From Actinomycetota bacterium (lineage in GTDB: Bacteria > Actinomycetota > Actinomycetes > Nanopelagicales > Nanopelagicaceae), in assembly GCA_947380835.1 (NCBI GenBank), contig CANCSL010000012.1:1-26797 (forward strand): a DNA stretch of 26,797 nt. The letters are read 5' to 3'. This document shows positions 15,813-22,905 of the stretch, piece by piece. Position 1 is the first letter of the stretch. Each line of letters opens with the position of its first letter. Position numbers and translations under genes: made by a program. The notes under the pieces were generated by a model, which had not been told where the DNA came from, searched no databases, and saw nothing but the letters and a program-made list of their open reading frames with translations.

Positions 15813-16445
15813 TTAGTTCTTGGTCGCGAGCAATACTCCGGCGCCAAGCGGGAGCAGGGTCGAATTCCAACGGGAATCCTCTTTAATGGCTCGAATCGCA
15901 TCTCTCCTGGAGATGGTGTCAAAGTCCCGCTGGGTGGGGTCTGCGACTTTGCCGCCACCTAAGGCATAGTCAATAACGAGGACTCCGTGAGAATTGAGAA
16001 GTCGGTATCCCTCTTGAATAACATCGAAGAGATCCTGAGCAGGTCTGACAATCATGACGTCGTAATTTTGATCTGCCAGCTTTCCTACAACATCGATAAT
16101 ATTTCCAGTAATTAATCGATACCTCTGGGCCGAAAGACCTGACTCTTCAAAAACCTTTCGGGCACTTGCACTATTTTCGCGCTCGGTATCAATAGAGGTA
16201 AGTAATCCATCTTTGGCAAGACCTTGAAAAATCCACAACCCACTAACGCCAGAACCTGTTCCGATCTCCACAACAGATTTAGCCTGAGCTAGTTGGACAA
16301 TAAATTTAATAAAACCGCAAACTGCCGTGGATGGATTGACCGAACCAATTTCTGCGCCATTGTTTCGCGCTTGCTGCATAAAGATATCTTCATGAGGATA
16401 GCTCTCAGCGAATGCTGACATGTCTCCGCGATTGGTCAGTGTCAT
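15813..16445 (-). CDS. SAM-dependent O-methyltransferase (Rv1220c-like)
   Basis: This 210-residue class I methyltransferase is of the COMT-like family 3. The SAM-binding glycine loop VEIGTGSGVSGL lies at about 59-70, the acidic ribose-binding position is in TSIDTE, and later blocks are YDVMIVRP and GVLVIDYALGGG. Actinobacterial Rv1220c orthologs carry a similar loop and sit next to the sigE-htrA-tatB locus, as here. The acceptor is unknown. The metal-binding Asp-Asp of plant-type enzymes appears weak (IVRPAQD where IDAD or VDAD is usual), so a non-catechol acceptor is possible. Its ATG overlaps the pepA stop (16442-16445), so it is coupled to pepA. Confidence 0.88.
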   Translation of the reverse strand: MTLTNRGDMSAFAESYPHEDIFMQQARNNGAEIGSVNPSTAVCGFIKFIVQLAQAKSVVEIGTGSGVSGLWIFQGLAKDGLLTSIDTERENSASARKVFEESGLSAQRYRLITGNIIDVVGKLADQNYDVMIVRPAQDLFDVIQEGYRLLNSHGVLVIDYALGGGKVADPTQRDFDTISRRDAIRAIKEDSRWNSTLLPLGAGVLLATKN

Positions 16446-17938
16446 AACGTTGCGATCCAGTCGATCAATAATCGGACGCCAAAAGCAGTGCCGCCTTTGG
16501 GATTCTCGCCCGAATCACTATCAGCACGAGCTGGGCCGGCAATATCAAAGTGCACCCAATTTCGCTTACCCGCAAAATGTTCTAGGAAGAGTGCTGCGGT
16601 AATGGATCCACCTTTGAAGTCAGGTTTTTCGGCCGTGTGATTGAAATCGGCGATAGTGCTCTGTAACGAAATTCGATATTCATCGACCAGAGGCATTGGC
16701 CATACTCGATCTCCGATCCGATCCCCAACGCGGGCGAAGGCCGAAAGCAATTTGGAATTTTGGCTATACATCGCGGCGTAATGGCGGCTGAGCCCCAAAG
16801 TGGCTGCGCCCGTAAGTGTTGCGACATCAATGAGATAAGTTGGATCTAGATTCTTATCGGCATATGCCAAACCATCTGCAAGGACTAATCGTCCTTCGGC
16901 ATCTGTGTTAATGACTTCGACTGTAGTCCCGCCATATTGAGTGATGACGTCGGAAGGCCGCGTCGAAGTTCCGGAAAGTGAGTTCTCGGCGCACATCAAG
17001 AGAGCTGTGACTCTTACACGCGGCTTAATCTCGGGCATAGCAATGACAGTTGATAACACGGCAGCAGCGCCAGACATATCGCTCTTCATCGGCTGCATTA
17101 CATCGTAAGGACGTTTTAACGAAATGCCGCCCGTGTCGTATGTGATTCCTTTACCTACTAAAACTACGTGGGGCCAATTGCGCGAGCCTTTGGGCGCGTA
17201 GGAAACTTTTATAAATCGCGGACCAGGTTTGGGCGATGAGTTGCCGATTGCATAGAGGCCGCCAAACTCTTTCAGCGCCGATCCACTTATAACTTCAATT
17301 TTCAAATCGCTTGATTTCGATTTGGTAATCATTGATTTTGCTTGAACTGCCATCCACGCGGGGGTTTTTATATTCGATGGTGTGTGAATCAAATCGCGAG
17401 CGCGCCAAACGGCCGAGCTTAAAGTTGTGGCATAGCCAACTTCTGTTTCATAGTTTCCGAAAATAATGAACTTCGCTGGTGAACCGATTGAAGTCGTTTT
17501 TAAATTCCAGAGATAACTGGAAGAAACCAGAGCAACCGAGTGAGCGACTGCCGCCTCTCGCTCTCGAGCGGTAGGGGATTTACGTGCGGCCAGACAAGCA
17601 TCTAAAACAACTTTGCCGGAGTTCTTAACTTTTCTTCCCAGTGCCGAGCCGGCTTTGCGCAGATCGGACGTTGCCCCTTCCCCGACTCCGACTAAATAGA
17701 TTCGGCGGATCGGGAATTTTGCGTGTGCAACTGGAACTTCAATAATTTCGCCAGCTTTGCCTGAAAAATCTGGCCATTGCATAAACGAGCTGGTGAAGTC
17801 GAAATTAACGAGCTCCTGCAGACCAGTAAGCACTTGGGATTTGATGATTTGATTTCCGGTATTGACGCCTAGGGCAACGGCATCAATCCCAGTCCAACTG
17901 AGGTTGGCCTTAAACGAAAGTTCTGGCTTTTGCTTCAC
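16442..17938 (-). CDS. pepA: Leucyl aminopeptidase (M17), PepA
   Basis: This 498-residue cytosolic di-metal aminopeptidase forms hexamers in known family members. Metal and catalytic residues are Lys263 and Asp268 in VGKGITYDTGG, Lys275, Asp287 in KSDMSG, and Asp346/Glu348/Arg350 in the M17 signature NTDAEGRL. The N-terminal macro-like domain (1-165) is divergent, as usual. The start is GTG (17936-17938), fixed by a TANNNT box 7 bases upstream and the lack of an alternative with a ribosome site. It opens a leaderless pepA-methyltransferase operon just after the DUF3117 gene. Confidence 0.95.
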   Translation of the reverse strand: MKQKPELSFKANLSWTGIDAVALGVNTGNQIIKSQVLTGLQELVNFDFTSSFMQWPDFSGKAGEIIEVPVAHAKFPIRRIYLVGVGEGATSDLRKAGSALGRKVKNSGKVVLDACLAARKSPTAREREAAVAHSVALVSSSYLWNLKTTSIGSPAKFIIFGNYETEVGYATTLSSAVWRARDLIHTPSNIKTPAWMAVQAKSMITKSKSSDLKIEVISGSALKEFGGLYAIGNSSPKPGPRFIKVSYAPKGSRNWPHVVLVGKGITYDTGGISLKRPYDVMQPMKSDMSGAAAVLSTVIAMPEIKPRVRVTALLMCAENSLSGTSTRPSDVITQYGGTTVEVINTDAEGRLVLADGLAYADKNLDPTYLIDVATLTGAATLGLSRHYAAMYSQNSKLLSAFARVGDRIGDRVWPMPLVDEYRISLQSTIADFNHTAEKPDFKGGSITAALFLEHFAGKRNWVHFDIAGPARADSDSGENPKGGTAFGVRLLIDWIATL

Positions 17939-17945
17939 AGACGAG

Positions 17946-17951
17946 AGGTTA
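17946..17951 (-). promoter_or_regulatory. Leaderless -10 box of pepA
   Basis: TAACCT on the minus strand ends 7 bases before the GTG at 17938. The box lies in the 21-base gap just after the DUF3117 stop codon. Confidence 0.55.
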
Positions 17952-17959
17952 GCGAACTA

Positions 17960-18139
17960 CTACTTCTTAACGAGGGCAACTGCTGCCTGAAGGGCGTTGC
18001 CAAGATTTGTTGCTTCTTCGACATTGAGTTCGACGACCAAGCGGCCACCACCCTCGAGCGGAATGCGCATAACGAGACTACGGGCTTCCTTGGTGACTTC
18101 CATGGGTCCATCACCAGTGCGTGGTTTCATGGCTGCCAT
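17960..18139 (-). CDS. DUF3117 small protein (Rv1211-like)
   Basis: This 59-residue actinobacterial protein begins MAAMKPRTGDGPMEVTKEAR and continues RIPLEGGGRLVVEL, which is the DUF3117 signature. The C-terminal helix ends in LVKK. No function is established. An excellent AAGGAG lies 7 bases before the ATG, so it is translated from a leadered mRNA, in contrast to most neighbours, and may be well expressed. The 141 bases between it and the upstream sigma-like gene hold its promoter; I could not pick a single convincing -10. Confidence 0.93.
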   Translation of the reverse strand: MAAMKPRTGDGPMEVTKEARSLVMRIPLEGGGRLVVELNVEEATNLGNALQAAVALVKK

Positions 18140-18146
18140 GTAATGA

Positions 18147-18152
18147 CTCCTT
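18147..18152 (-). promoter_or_regulatory. Shine-Dalgarno site of DUF3117
   Basis: AAGGAG on the minus strand, 7 bases before the ATG: the cleanest ribosome site in the window. Confidence 0.8.
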
Positions 18153-18280
18153 ATATGCGAGTTAATCGACCAAAAAGTGGAAATCTCTTACTGAGTACGG
18201 AGAAGTATCTCGCATGGAAGGGGTGGGTGGGAAATCGGCATGTGGAGTTAGAAAATCACTGATGTGAGCCAAATTTTCGG

Positions 18281-18475
18281 CTATTCCTCGCCTAGGAGAG
18301 CCGTGAGCAGCCGATTCTTAGCGCTGGAAATGACCGAAGCCACGGCACGTTCGGGTACTTGCAGGAGTTCTGCAATCTCCAGAGAGCTCTGAGATTTGAG
18401 GTAGTGGAGTGTCAATATGGCCCGTTCTTCCTCTGGCAGGCTGGCAATCAGCTCGGAGAGGGTATTTACGGCCAC
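18281..18475 (-). CDS. Sigma-70 region 4-only helix-turn-helix protein
   Basis: This 64-residue protein consists only of the region 4 fold of sigma factors: LIASLPEEERAILTLHYLK, then the helix-turn-helix SSLEIAELLQVPERAVASVI, then a short tail. Region 2, which binds core polymerase and the -10 element, is absent, and no upstream sequence encodes it: the frame is bounded by the preceding gene 13 bases away. The start is GTG; GAGGGG is present but only one base from the codon. It follows an SRPBCC gene in a probable three-gene operon with a LOG-family gene. It could act as a small DNA-binding regulator or be a remnant of an ECF sigma factor. Function unknown. Confidence 0.78.
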   Translation of the reverse strand: MAVNTLSELIASLPEEERAILTLHYLKSQSSLEIAELLQVPERAVASVISSAKNRLLTALLGEE

Positions 18476-18488
18476 ACCCCTCAGGTTA

Positions 18489-18980
18489 CTAGTCGAGTCT
18501 GTGAACTAGTAGTTTCCGGAAGCGCCGCAGCGAAATATGTACCCCTATCAGGATCCCCGGGCGCATCAGCAGAAGAACTGGCCAGGGCGCATCTACCTCT
18601 TCAAACCAAGAGAAGCGAACTCCGCCATCAATCTCCTCGAGCCGAAAATCTCCGCGCCCCTTCAAAAGTGAACCTACGTGATCAACCGCGCAATATGTCG
18701 GCGGCTGCCACTGGGTGACCAGCATTTCATCAAGCAGGCCCAGCCGGCGCAGACCTCGAGCCGGCCTCGAAATTGGGAAGCGTTGGGCCGCAGGTCCGGT
18801 GAAGGCAATGATTCTTGGCCCTAAATCGTTACCGCTTGCCTGGTTGGTCCAAACTTTCGTCTGCAACATCCATTCTGACTGTCTCTCCCAGCTGACGAGA
18901 AACCTCCACACATCTTCTATTCGCAATGGAGCGGCGCGATCCACGATGTCGAGTTGGACTCGGAATTCGGAGAGTTTCAT
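18489..18980 (-). CDS. SRPBCC (START/polyketide cyclase-like) family protein
   Basis: This 163-residue protein has the helix-grip layout of small SRPBCC proteins. An N-terminal strand (EFRVQLDIVDRAAPL) is followed by two short helices with a conserved-looking WERQSEWML, then antiparallel strands (EMLVTQWQPPTYCAVDHVG, GRGDFRLEEIDGGVRFSWFEEV) and a long C-terminal helix. Such proteins bind hydrophobic ligands; the ligand is unknown. Its ATG directly follows the LOG-family stop codon with no gap, so it is cotranscribed and probably coupled. Confidence 0.8.
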   Translation of the reverse strand: MKLSEFRVQLDIVDRAAPLRIEDVWRFLVSWERQSEWMLQTKVWTNQASGNDLGPRIIAFTGPAAQRFPISRPARGLRRLGLLDEMLVTQWQPPTYCAVDHVGSLLKGRGDFRLEEIDGGVRFSWFEEVDAPWPVLLLMRPGILIGVHISLRRFRKLLVHRLD

Positions 18981-19565
18981 TTATAAAGAAATCGATGGAA
19001 GTGTTTGAGACAAGGTGTTCAACGTGGTGTCTACATCTGTGCACCAAGTGATTTTCTCTTCCTGGCCTGATTTCATAAATTCAAGTTCCTTCAAATGTTG
19101 GAGTGCTGCCTGCATGGGGCTGTAGACATCGAAGGGATCACACACCACAACTGGCTTTTCGTGGAAGCCTAAATATCTCCCCACCCAAATTTCAAAGAGT
19201 TCTTCCAAGGTGCCAATACCGCCAGGGAGAGCTACGAAGGCATCGGACATAGTTTCGATGAGACCTTTTCGTTCGCGCATATCCTTAACAACGTGAAGCT
19301 CGGATGAAGCACCATCGGCAAATTCAACGGATATAAGTTTTTCGGGAATGACGCCAAAGGTAAGCGCACCGTTCTCGCGCGCACCTTGCGCAACGGCCCC
19401 CATCATCGAGGTCTTGCCACCACCCCAAACTAAATCCCAACCTCGTTGGGCAATACCTGTGCCCAATTGATGAGCCAGATCCAAATATTTTTGATCCAAC
19501 GATGGCGAAGAAGCGCAATAAACGGCAACTCTTGGCTTTCGAGATTCATTTGTCGCTTCGCTCAT
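18981..19565 (-). CDS. LOG-family protein (TIGR00730; Rv1205-like)
   Basis: This 194-residue Rossmann-like protein is of the lysine decarboxylase-like/LOG family. The signature PGGIGTLEE is present, with the second motif from LVWGGGKTSMMGAVAQGA. Characterised members release free cytokinins from nucleoside monophosphates (phosphoribohydrolase); many bacterial members act as AMP/pyrimidine nucleotidases. I chose the ATG at 19563-19565 because homology starts at PRVAVYCASS just after it and a TANNNT box lies 7 bases upstream. The longer in-frame extension would run antisense across dapD. It is divergent from dapD with a 35-base gap and heads the SRPBCC-sigma4 operon. Confidence 0.9.
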   Translation of the reverse strand: MSEATNESRKPRVAVYCASSPSLDQKYLDLAHQLGTGIAQRGWDLVWGGGKTSMMGAVAQGARENGALTFGVIPEKLISVEFADGASSELHVVKDMRERKGLIETMSDAFVALPGGIGTLEELFEIWVGRYLGFHEKPVVVCDPFDVYSPMQAALQHLKELEFMKSGQEEKITWCTDVDTTLNTLSQTLPSISL

Positions 19566-19572
19566 ATATCGC

Positions 19573-19578
19573 AGTCTA
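19573..19578 (-). promoter_or_regulatory. Leaderless -10 box of the LOG-family operon
   Basis: TAGACT on the minus strand ends 7 bases before the ATG at 19565. It lies back-to-back with the dapD -10 box in a 35-base gap. Confidence 0.55.
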
Positions 19579-19588
19579 GAACCTTTGC

Positions 19589-19594
19589 TAATGT
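19589..19594 (+). promoter_or_regulatory. Leaderless -10 box of dapD
   Basis: TAATGT ends 6 bases before the ATG at 19601. No ribosome site precedes the start. Confidence 0.58.
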
Positions 19595-19600
19595 TCTGGC

Positions 19601-20518
19601 ATGACGAGTGCATTCGGCTTTGGGGTTTCAACGATCGCCGCCGACGGCTCTGTTCTTGACGTTTTTTACTCACACTTGGGGCTTGGCGGCATCGCATCTC
19701 AAAGCGCCCCTGACTTTTCCGGTTTGACCGAACCGGATCTGCTTCGTCAAGTAACTCGCCAGATCGTTGCCCTTGAAATCGATCTCTCCACTGCGCCCGC
19801 AACGGTTGCCGATGTATATCTACGATTGCATTTGCTTTCCCATCGCATCATTACTCCTCACGGAGCCAACCTCGATGGCACATTCGGAATTCTCAACAAT
19901 GTGGTTTGGACATCCGCTGGTCCGTGCTTGCTTTCCACCTTTAACTCCCTTGCCCCAAAGTTGCGCGCCACGTTGGGTCAGCTCAGTATTTTTGCAGTCG
20001 ATAAATTCCCGCGCATGGTCGATTACGTTATTCCTGACGGAATCCGCATTGCCGATGCTGATCGAGTTCGATTAGGTGCACATCTAGCCTCAGGCACCAC
20101 CGTTATGCATGAAGGATTCGTTAACTTCAACGCTGGCACGTTAGGTAAATCCATGGTCGAAGGCCGTATCAGCGCTGGGGTCGTAGTCGGTGATGGCTCA
20201 GATATCGGTGGTGGCGCTTCGATTATGGGAACACTCAGCGGAGGCGGCAAAGAAGTAATCTCAATCGGCGAACGCTCACTTCTCGGTGCTAATTCTGGAT
20301 TAGGTATTTCCCTTGGTGATGACTGCATCGTTGAAGCCGGCGTTTACATCACTGCAGGTTCAAAAATTAAGTTACCGGATGGCACTTCCGTAAAAGCCCG
20401 CGAACTCTCAGGCGCACATCAATTGATCTTCCGACGTAATTCGCAAGATGGATCCCTCGAAGCTCTTCCCAAGAGCGGTCAATGGGATGGCTTGAATTCG
20501 GTATTACACAACAACTAA
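19601..20518 (+). CDS. dapD: Tetrahydrodipicolinate N-succinyltransferase (actinobacterial DapD)
   Basis: This 305-residue trimeric left-handed beta-helix enzyme succinylates tetrahydrodipicolinate, the step before DapC (at the other end of this window) in diaminopimelate synthesis. The N-terminal domain reads FGFGVSTI...DVFYSHLGLG. The middle carries hexapeptide-repeat coils (RVRLGAHLASGTTVMHEGFVN, GVVVGDGSDIGGGASIMG, IGERSLLGANSGLGISLG). MVEGRISAGVV lies between and is family-typical. It belongs to the actinobacterial DapD type rather than the shorter E. coli type. It uses a leaderless-type promoter and is divergent from the LOG-family gene; its TAA overlaps the stop of the convergent SpoIID gene. 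Confidence 0.95.
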   Translation: MTSAFGFGVSTIAADGSVLDVFYSHLGLGGIASQSAPDFSGLTEPDLLRQVTRQIVALEIDLSTAPATVADVYLRLHLLSHRIITPHGANLDGTFGILNNVVWTSAGPCLLSTFNSLAPKLRATLGQLSIFAVDKFPRMVDYVIPDGIRIADADRVRLGAHLASGTTVMHEGFVNFNAGTLGKSMVEGRISAGVVVGDGSDIGGGASIMGTLSGGGKEVISIGERSLLGANSGLGISLGDDCIVEAGVYITAGSKIKLPDGTSVKARELSGAHQLIFRRNSQDGSLEALPKSGQWDGLNSVLHNN

Positions 20519-21849
20519 CTCGCGCTTGGAGTTGGTGTTGGCGTATCAGAAATTGTTGGCGTTGGTGTTGCAACTACCACAAGTGGAATATCAAACCAGG
20601 ACGATGGCAATTTCAAGGCAACTTTAAATTCACTCACACTGAGCATCTTGGTTGTGCCGTCACTTGCCATCCCAAAAACCGCAAGGACCGCATTGGCCAC
20701 GCTTCGAGTAGCAACTTCATATCGAGCGACATCGGGCAATCCAAAAGCCGCCGCCATTGCACTTTGCGAAATGGATCGAGTCCACAGGGCATAATTTGGA
20801 TTCAAGATCGGATCAAGACTCCAGGGATCTGCAACATTTACCAAATAAGGAAACTTCGTTCCCCACACATCTTCGCTACGTTGAGTTTGGCCACCGCTTG
20901 AGGAGAAGAAATAGACGTTGATCGGCTTATTTTTATAAGTAATCACTTGCGCGTGGTTGGAGTCAGAAACTGTTGCGTCAACAGCGGCCTTCCAAAACTT
21001 GCCGTATTTTAATTCGGTCTCTTTCGCATAACCGATGTATGCCTGGTCATATTTTGAATTGTAAATCTGGCAATCGCAATCCTTCTTTATCTTTCCCATT
21101 CGACTAACGGCATAGGTGCGAGATGCAATAACTTGGGCTTGCAATGCCGCTCTCGGCCACGACGAAGGTACTTCGCTGATTCCATAAAGATAGTCATCTT
21201 GAACTCGCATGGTGTCAGTAATTTCCAAGCGGTAACCGACTTTTGTAATTGGCACCGCTCGAACCTGAATCTGTCCGTATCGAAGTCTTGAAGAAGACGT
21301 GCCCGTATTTAATACAACCGCCCCCGATGAGGATGGATCTAAGGAATCTGTACCTGACCAACGAAGCGTAAAGAGATTGGAATCAGCAGCGATCTTGGGA
21401 TTCCCAGTACCTGAAATGGCGACATGCACATTCTTGCCCACGATGGAAAATTTGTAGGTCGACCCTAGGGCGTACCCACCAATTGAAGGTGCTTCGGTGA
21501 AAGCGAGTGAATCTCCTTGGGCTGCGTCGCCCTTAATGATTTGGATCGCAGCTGTTGGAAATGTTTTATCCATGGCAAATGTGGCAGAAGACAATTGATG
21601 CCCAATATTTACTCGAATCAATCCACCGTCATCAACAGAATTTACTTGTGTCCCTGGAAAGTAGTAAGTAAGAATTTCTGTTGCGCTTTTCCCGGCGAGT
21701 GCTTGTGCTTTAGCACCGATTTGGCTTAAGCCGACGCCGTGCCCATAACCCGAACCAGAAATGACAAACGTGCTTGGAACGCTGTCGGCAGCTTGAGCAA
21801 GCGGCGAGAACAAACTTGCAAGACAAGCGAGCAGGAGAAATCGCTTCAT
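20515..21849 (-). CDS. Secreted SpoIID/LytB-domain protein
   Basis: This 444-residue exported protein has a signal peptide (KRFLLLACLASLFSPLAQAA). The N-terminal GSGYGHGVGLSQIGAKAQAL, with TEILTYYFPGT after it, is the actinobacterial placement of the GHGVGLSQ block that comes late in Bacillus SpoIID. The SpoIID core is centred on ISEVPSSWPRAALQAQVIASRTYAV and YFFSSSGGQTQRSEDVWG. The C-terminus is a Thr-Pro-rich tail (about 424-444), probably unstructured. SpoIID enzymes are lytic transglycosylases on peptidoglycan lacking stem peptides, so cell-wall remodelling is likely; there is no sign of sporulation genes. It lies 3 bases after the GT2 gene and is probably cotranscribed with it. Confidence 0.88.
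   Translation of the reverse strand: MKRFLLLACLASLFSPLAQAADSVPSTFVISGSGYGHGVGLSQIGAKAQALAGKSATEILTYYFPGTQVNSVDDGGLIRVNIGHQLSSATFAMDKTFPTAAIQIIKGDAAQGDSLAFTEAPSIGGYALGSTYKFSIVGKNVHVAISGTGNPKIAADSNLFTLRWSGTDSLDPSSSGAVVLNTGTSSSRLRYGQIQVRAVPITKVGYRLEITDTMRVQDDYLYGISEVPSSWPRAALQAQVIASRTYAVSRMGKIKKDCDCQIYNSKYDQAYIGYAKETELKYGKFWKAAVDATVSDSNHAQVITYKNKPINVYFFSSSGGQTQRSEDVWGTKFPYLVNVADPWSLDPILNPNYALWTRSISQSAMAAAFGLPDVARYEVATRSVANAVLAVFGMASDGTTKMLSVSEFKVALKLPSSWFDIPLVVVATPTPTISDTPTPTPSAS
20531..20570. repeat. Short GTTGGY tandem-like repeat in the SpoIID gene
   Basis: GTTGGTGTTGGCG (20531-20543) and GTTGGCGTTGGTGTTG (20555-20570) are imperfect short repeats. They encode the Thr-Pro tail of the SpoIID protein on the opposite strand, and are explained by that low-complexity tail. 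Confidence 0.6.
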
Positions 21850-21852
21850 TTT

Positions 21853-22863
21853 TCATTCTTCTTCGGGGAGAAGACCGCGCGGAGAAGTGAGAAATCCCCA
21901 ACCCCAACTCATATGCATTGTTGCCAGCACGGAAGGAAGAACAATTTTTTCAAGAATTCCTTTTCCGATGACTAACGAACCGAGAACAATCAACAATAAG
22001 TAAATTGCGATCGGAAAGTAGAGAATTGAATTCACAAAAGAGCCCAAGATAAGAGATACAAGAATTCCGAGAACAGCTGTTGGTGGGGCTAAATATCGCA
22101 GATTGGTCGTTCCCGTGTGGTTACGCATGACCGCTCGGCGCCAGCGACCATACTCAAAATACTGTTTTGCCAGCGCTTTGAAAGTAGGGCGAGGGCGATA
22201 AGTCACGATTAATGACGGATCAAACCAAATTAATCCACCCGCCTGGCGCAGTCGAAAATTAAGTTCCCAATCTTGGGCTCGGGTGAAGCGTTCGTCATAG
22301 CCGCCAACAGCCAGCAGCGCCGACTTTTCGAAAGTACCTAGATAAACGGTGTCAGCGGGACCGGCTCCTCCGCCAGTGTGAAAACGAGCCGCACCCACTC
22401 CTAATGGCGAGCGCATGGCGGTGGCAACTGATTTTTCAAAGAGAGTCGTACCTTGCGCAGCCATAATTCCACCCACATTAACTGCCGACTTTTCCCTCAG
22501 CAGATGTACGGCTTGAGTTACATAATCTCGAGAAATCTCTGCATGACCGTCGATGCGACAAATAATCGGAAAGCGTGACGCCGCGATTGCAAGGTTGAGA
22601 CCATTGGGGGTTCTTCCGGTCGGGCTCTCCACAATAACGACTCGATGCTCACTCTTCGCCAGATCGCGGGCTATCTCCATTGTTCGATCCTGGGATGGAC
22701 CAATTGCCAAAATAACCTCAAACTCACCCTGATAGTCCTGTTGCAAGATCGCATTTATGGCAACTGCCAGATGGCGCTCTTCATTCAAAATCGGAAGAAC
22801 AATGGACACTCCCGGATGTTGCACAGCCCGGTGTGTGGCATTTTCTACATTTTCTGAGGTCAT
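21853..22863 (-). CDS. Family 2 glycosyltransferase, ExoA-like, membrane-bound
   Basis: This protein of about 336 residues has a GT-A domain beginning VSIVLPILNEERHL, with a metal/nucleotide site around ICRIDGHAEISRDYV, a GGIMAAQG block, an acceptor/catalytic region GGYDERFTRAQDWELNFRLRQAG, and two or three C-terminal membrane helices (about 240-310). It resembles ExoA-type transferases that extend lipid-linked oligosaccharides on the cytoplasmic face. I chose ATG (22861-22863), with TACCGT 9 bases upstream; a GTG at 22872 is possible and would add three residues. It is divergent from UDP-glucose dehydrogenase and followed by the SpoIID gene, so an envelope polysaccharide role is likely. Confidence 0.88.
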   Translation of the reverse strand: MTSENVENATHRAVQHPGVSIVLPILNEERHLAVAINAILQQDYQGEFEVILAIGPSQDRTMEIARDLAKSEHRVVIVESPTGRTPNGLNLAIAASRFPIICRIDGHAEISRDYVTQAVHLLREKSAVNVGGIMAAQGTTLFEKSVATAMRSPLGVGAARFHTGGGAGPADTVYLGTFEKSALLAVGGYDERFTRAQDWELNFRLRQAGGLIWFDPSLIVTYRPRPTFKALAKQYFEYGRWRRAVMRNHTGTTNLRYLAPPTAVLGILVSLILGSFVNSILYFPIAIYLLLIVLGSLVIGKGILEKIVLPSVLATMHMSWGWGFLTSPRGLLPEEE

Positions 22864-22872
22864 AGAGTTCAC

Positions 22873-22878
22873 ACGGTA
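22873..22878 (-). promoter_or_regulatory. Candidate -10 box of the GT2-SpoIID operon
   Basis: TACCGT on the minus strand lies 9 bases before the ATG at 22863, slightly farther than in the leaderless set, giving a leader of a few bases at most. If GTG at 22872 were the start, this box would be too close. Confidence 0.4.
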
Positions 22879-22892
22879 CCGTTTTCGAGCAC

Positions 22893-22898
22893 TACTAT
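22893..22898 (+). promoter_or_regulatory. Leaderless -10 box of ugd
   Basis: TACTAT ends 7 bases before the ATG at 22906. It is close to a consensus -10, and there is no ribosome site. Confidence 0.6.
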
Positions 22899-22905
22899 CG
22901 GGCTA

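Noticed and set aside
18262..18280. Possible hairpin AGCC...GGCT downstream of the sigma region 4 gene
   Set aside because: The stem is only four pairs with an AT-rich loop and no following T-run, so I do not call it a terminator.
19566..19802. N-terminal extension of the LOG-family protein
   Set aside because: The extension is Arg/Ser-rich, runs antisense to dapD and lies upstream of the inferred leaderless start.
20519..20572. Short GTTGGY repeats considered as a CRISPR, VNTR or regulatory repeat
   Set aside because: They are explained by the Thr-Pro-rich C-terminal tail of the SpoIID protein encoded on the other strand.
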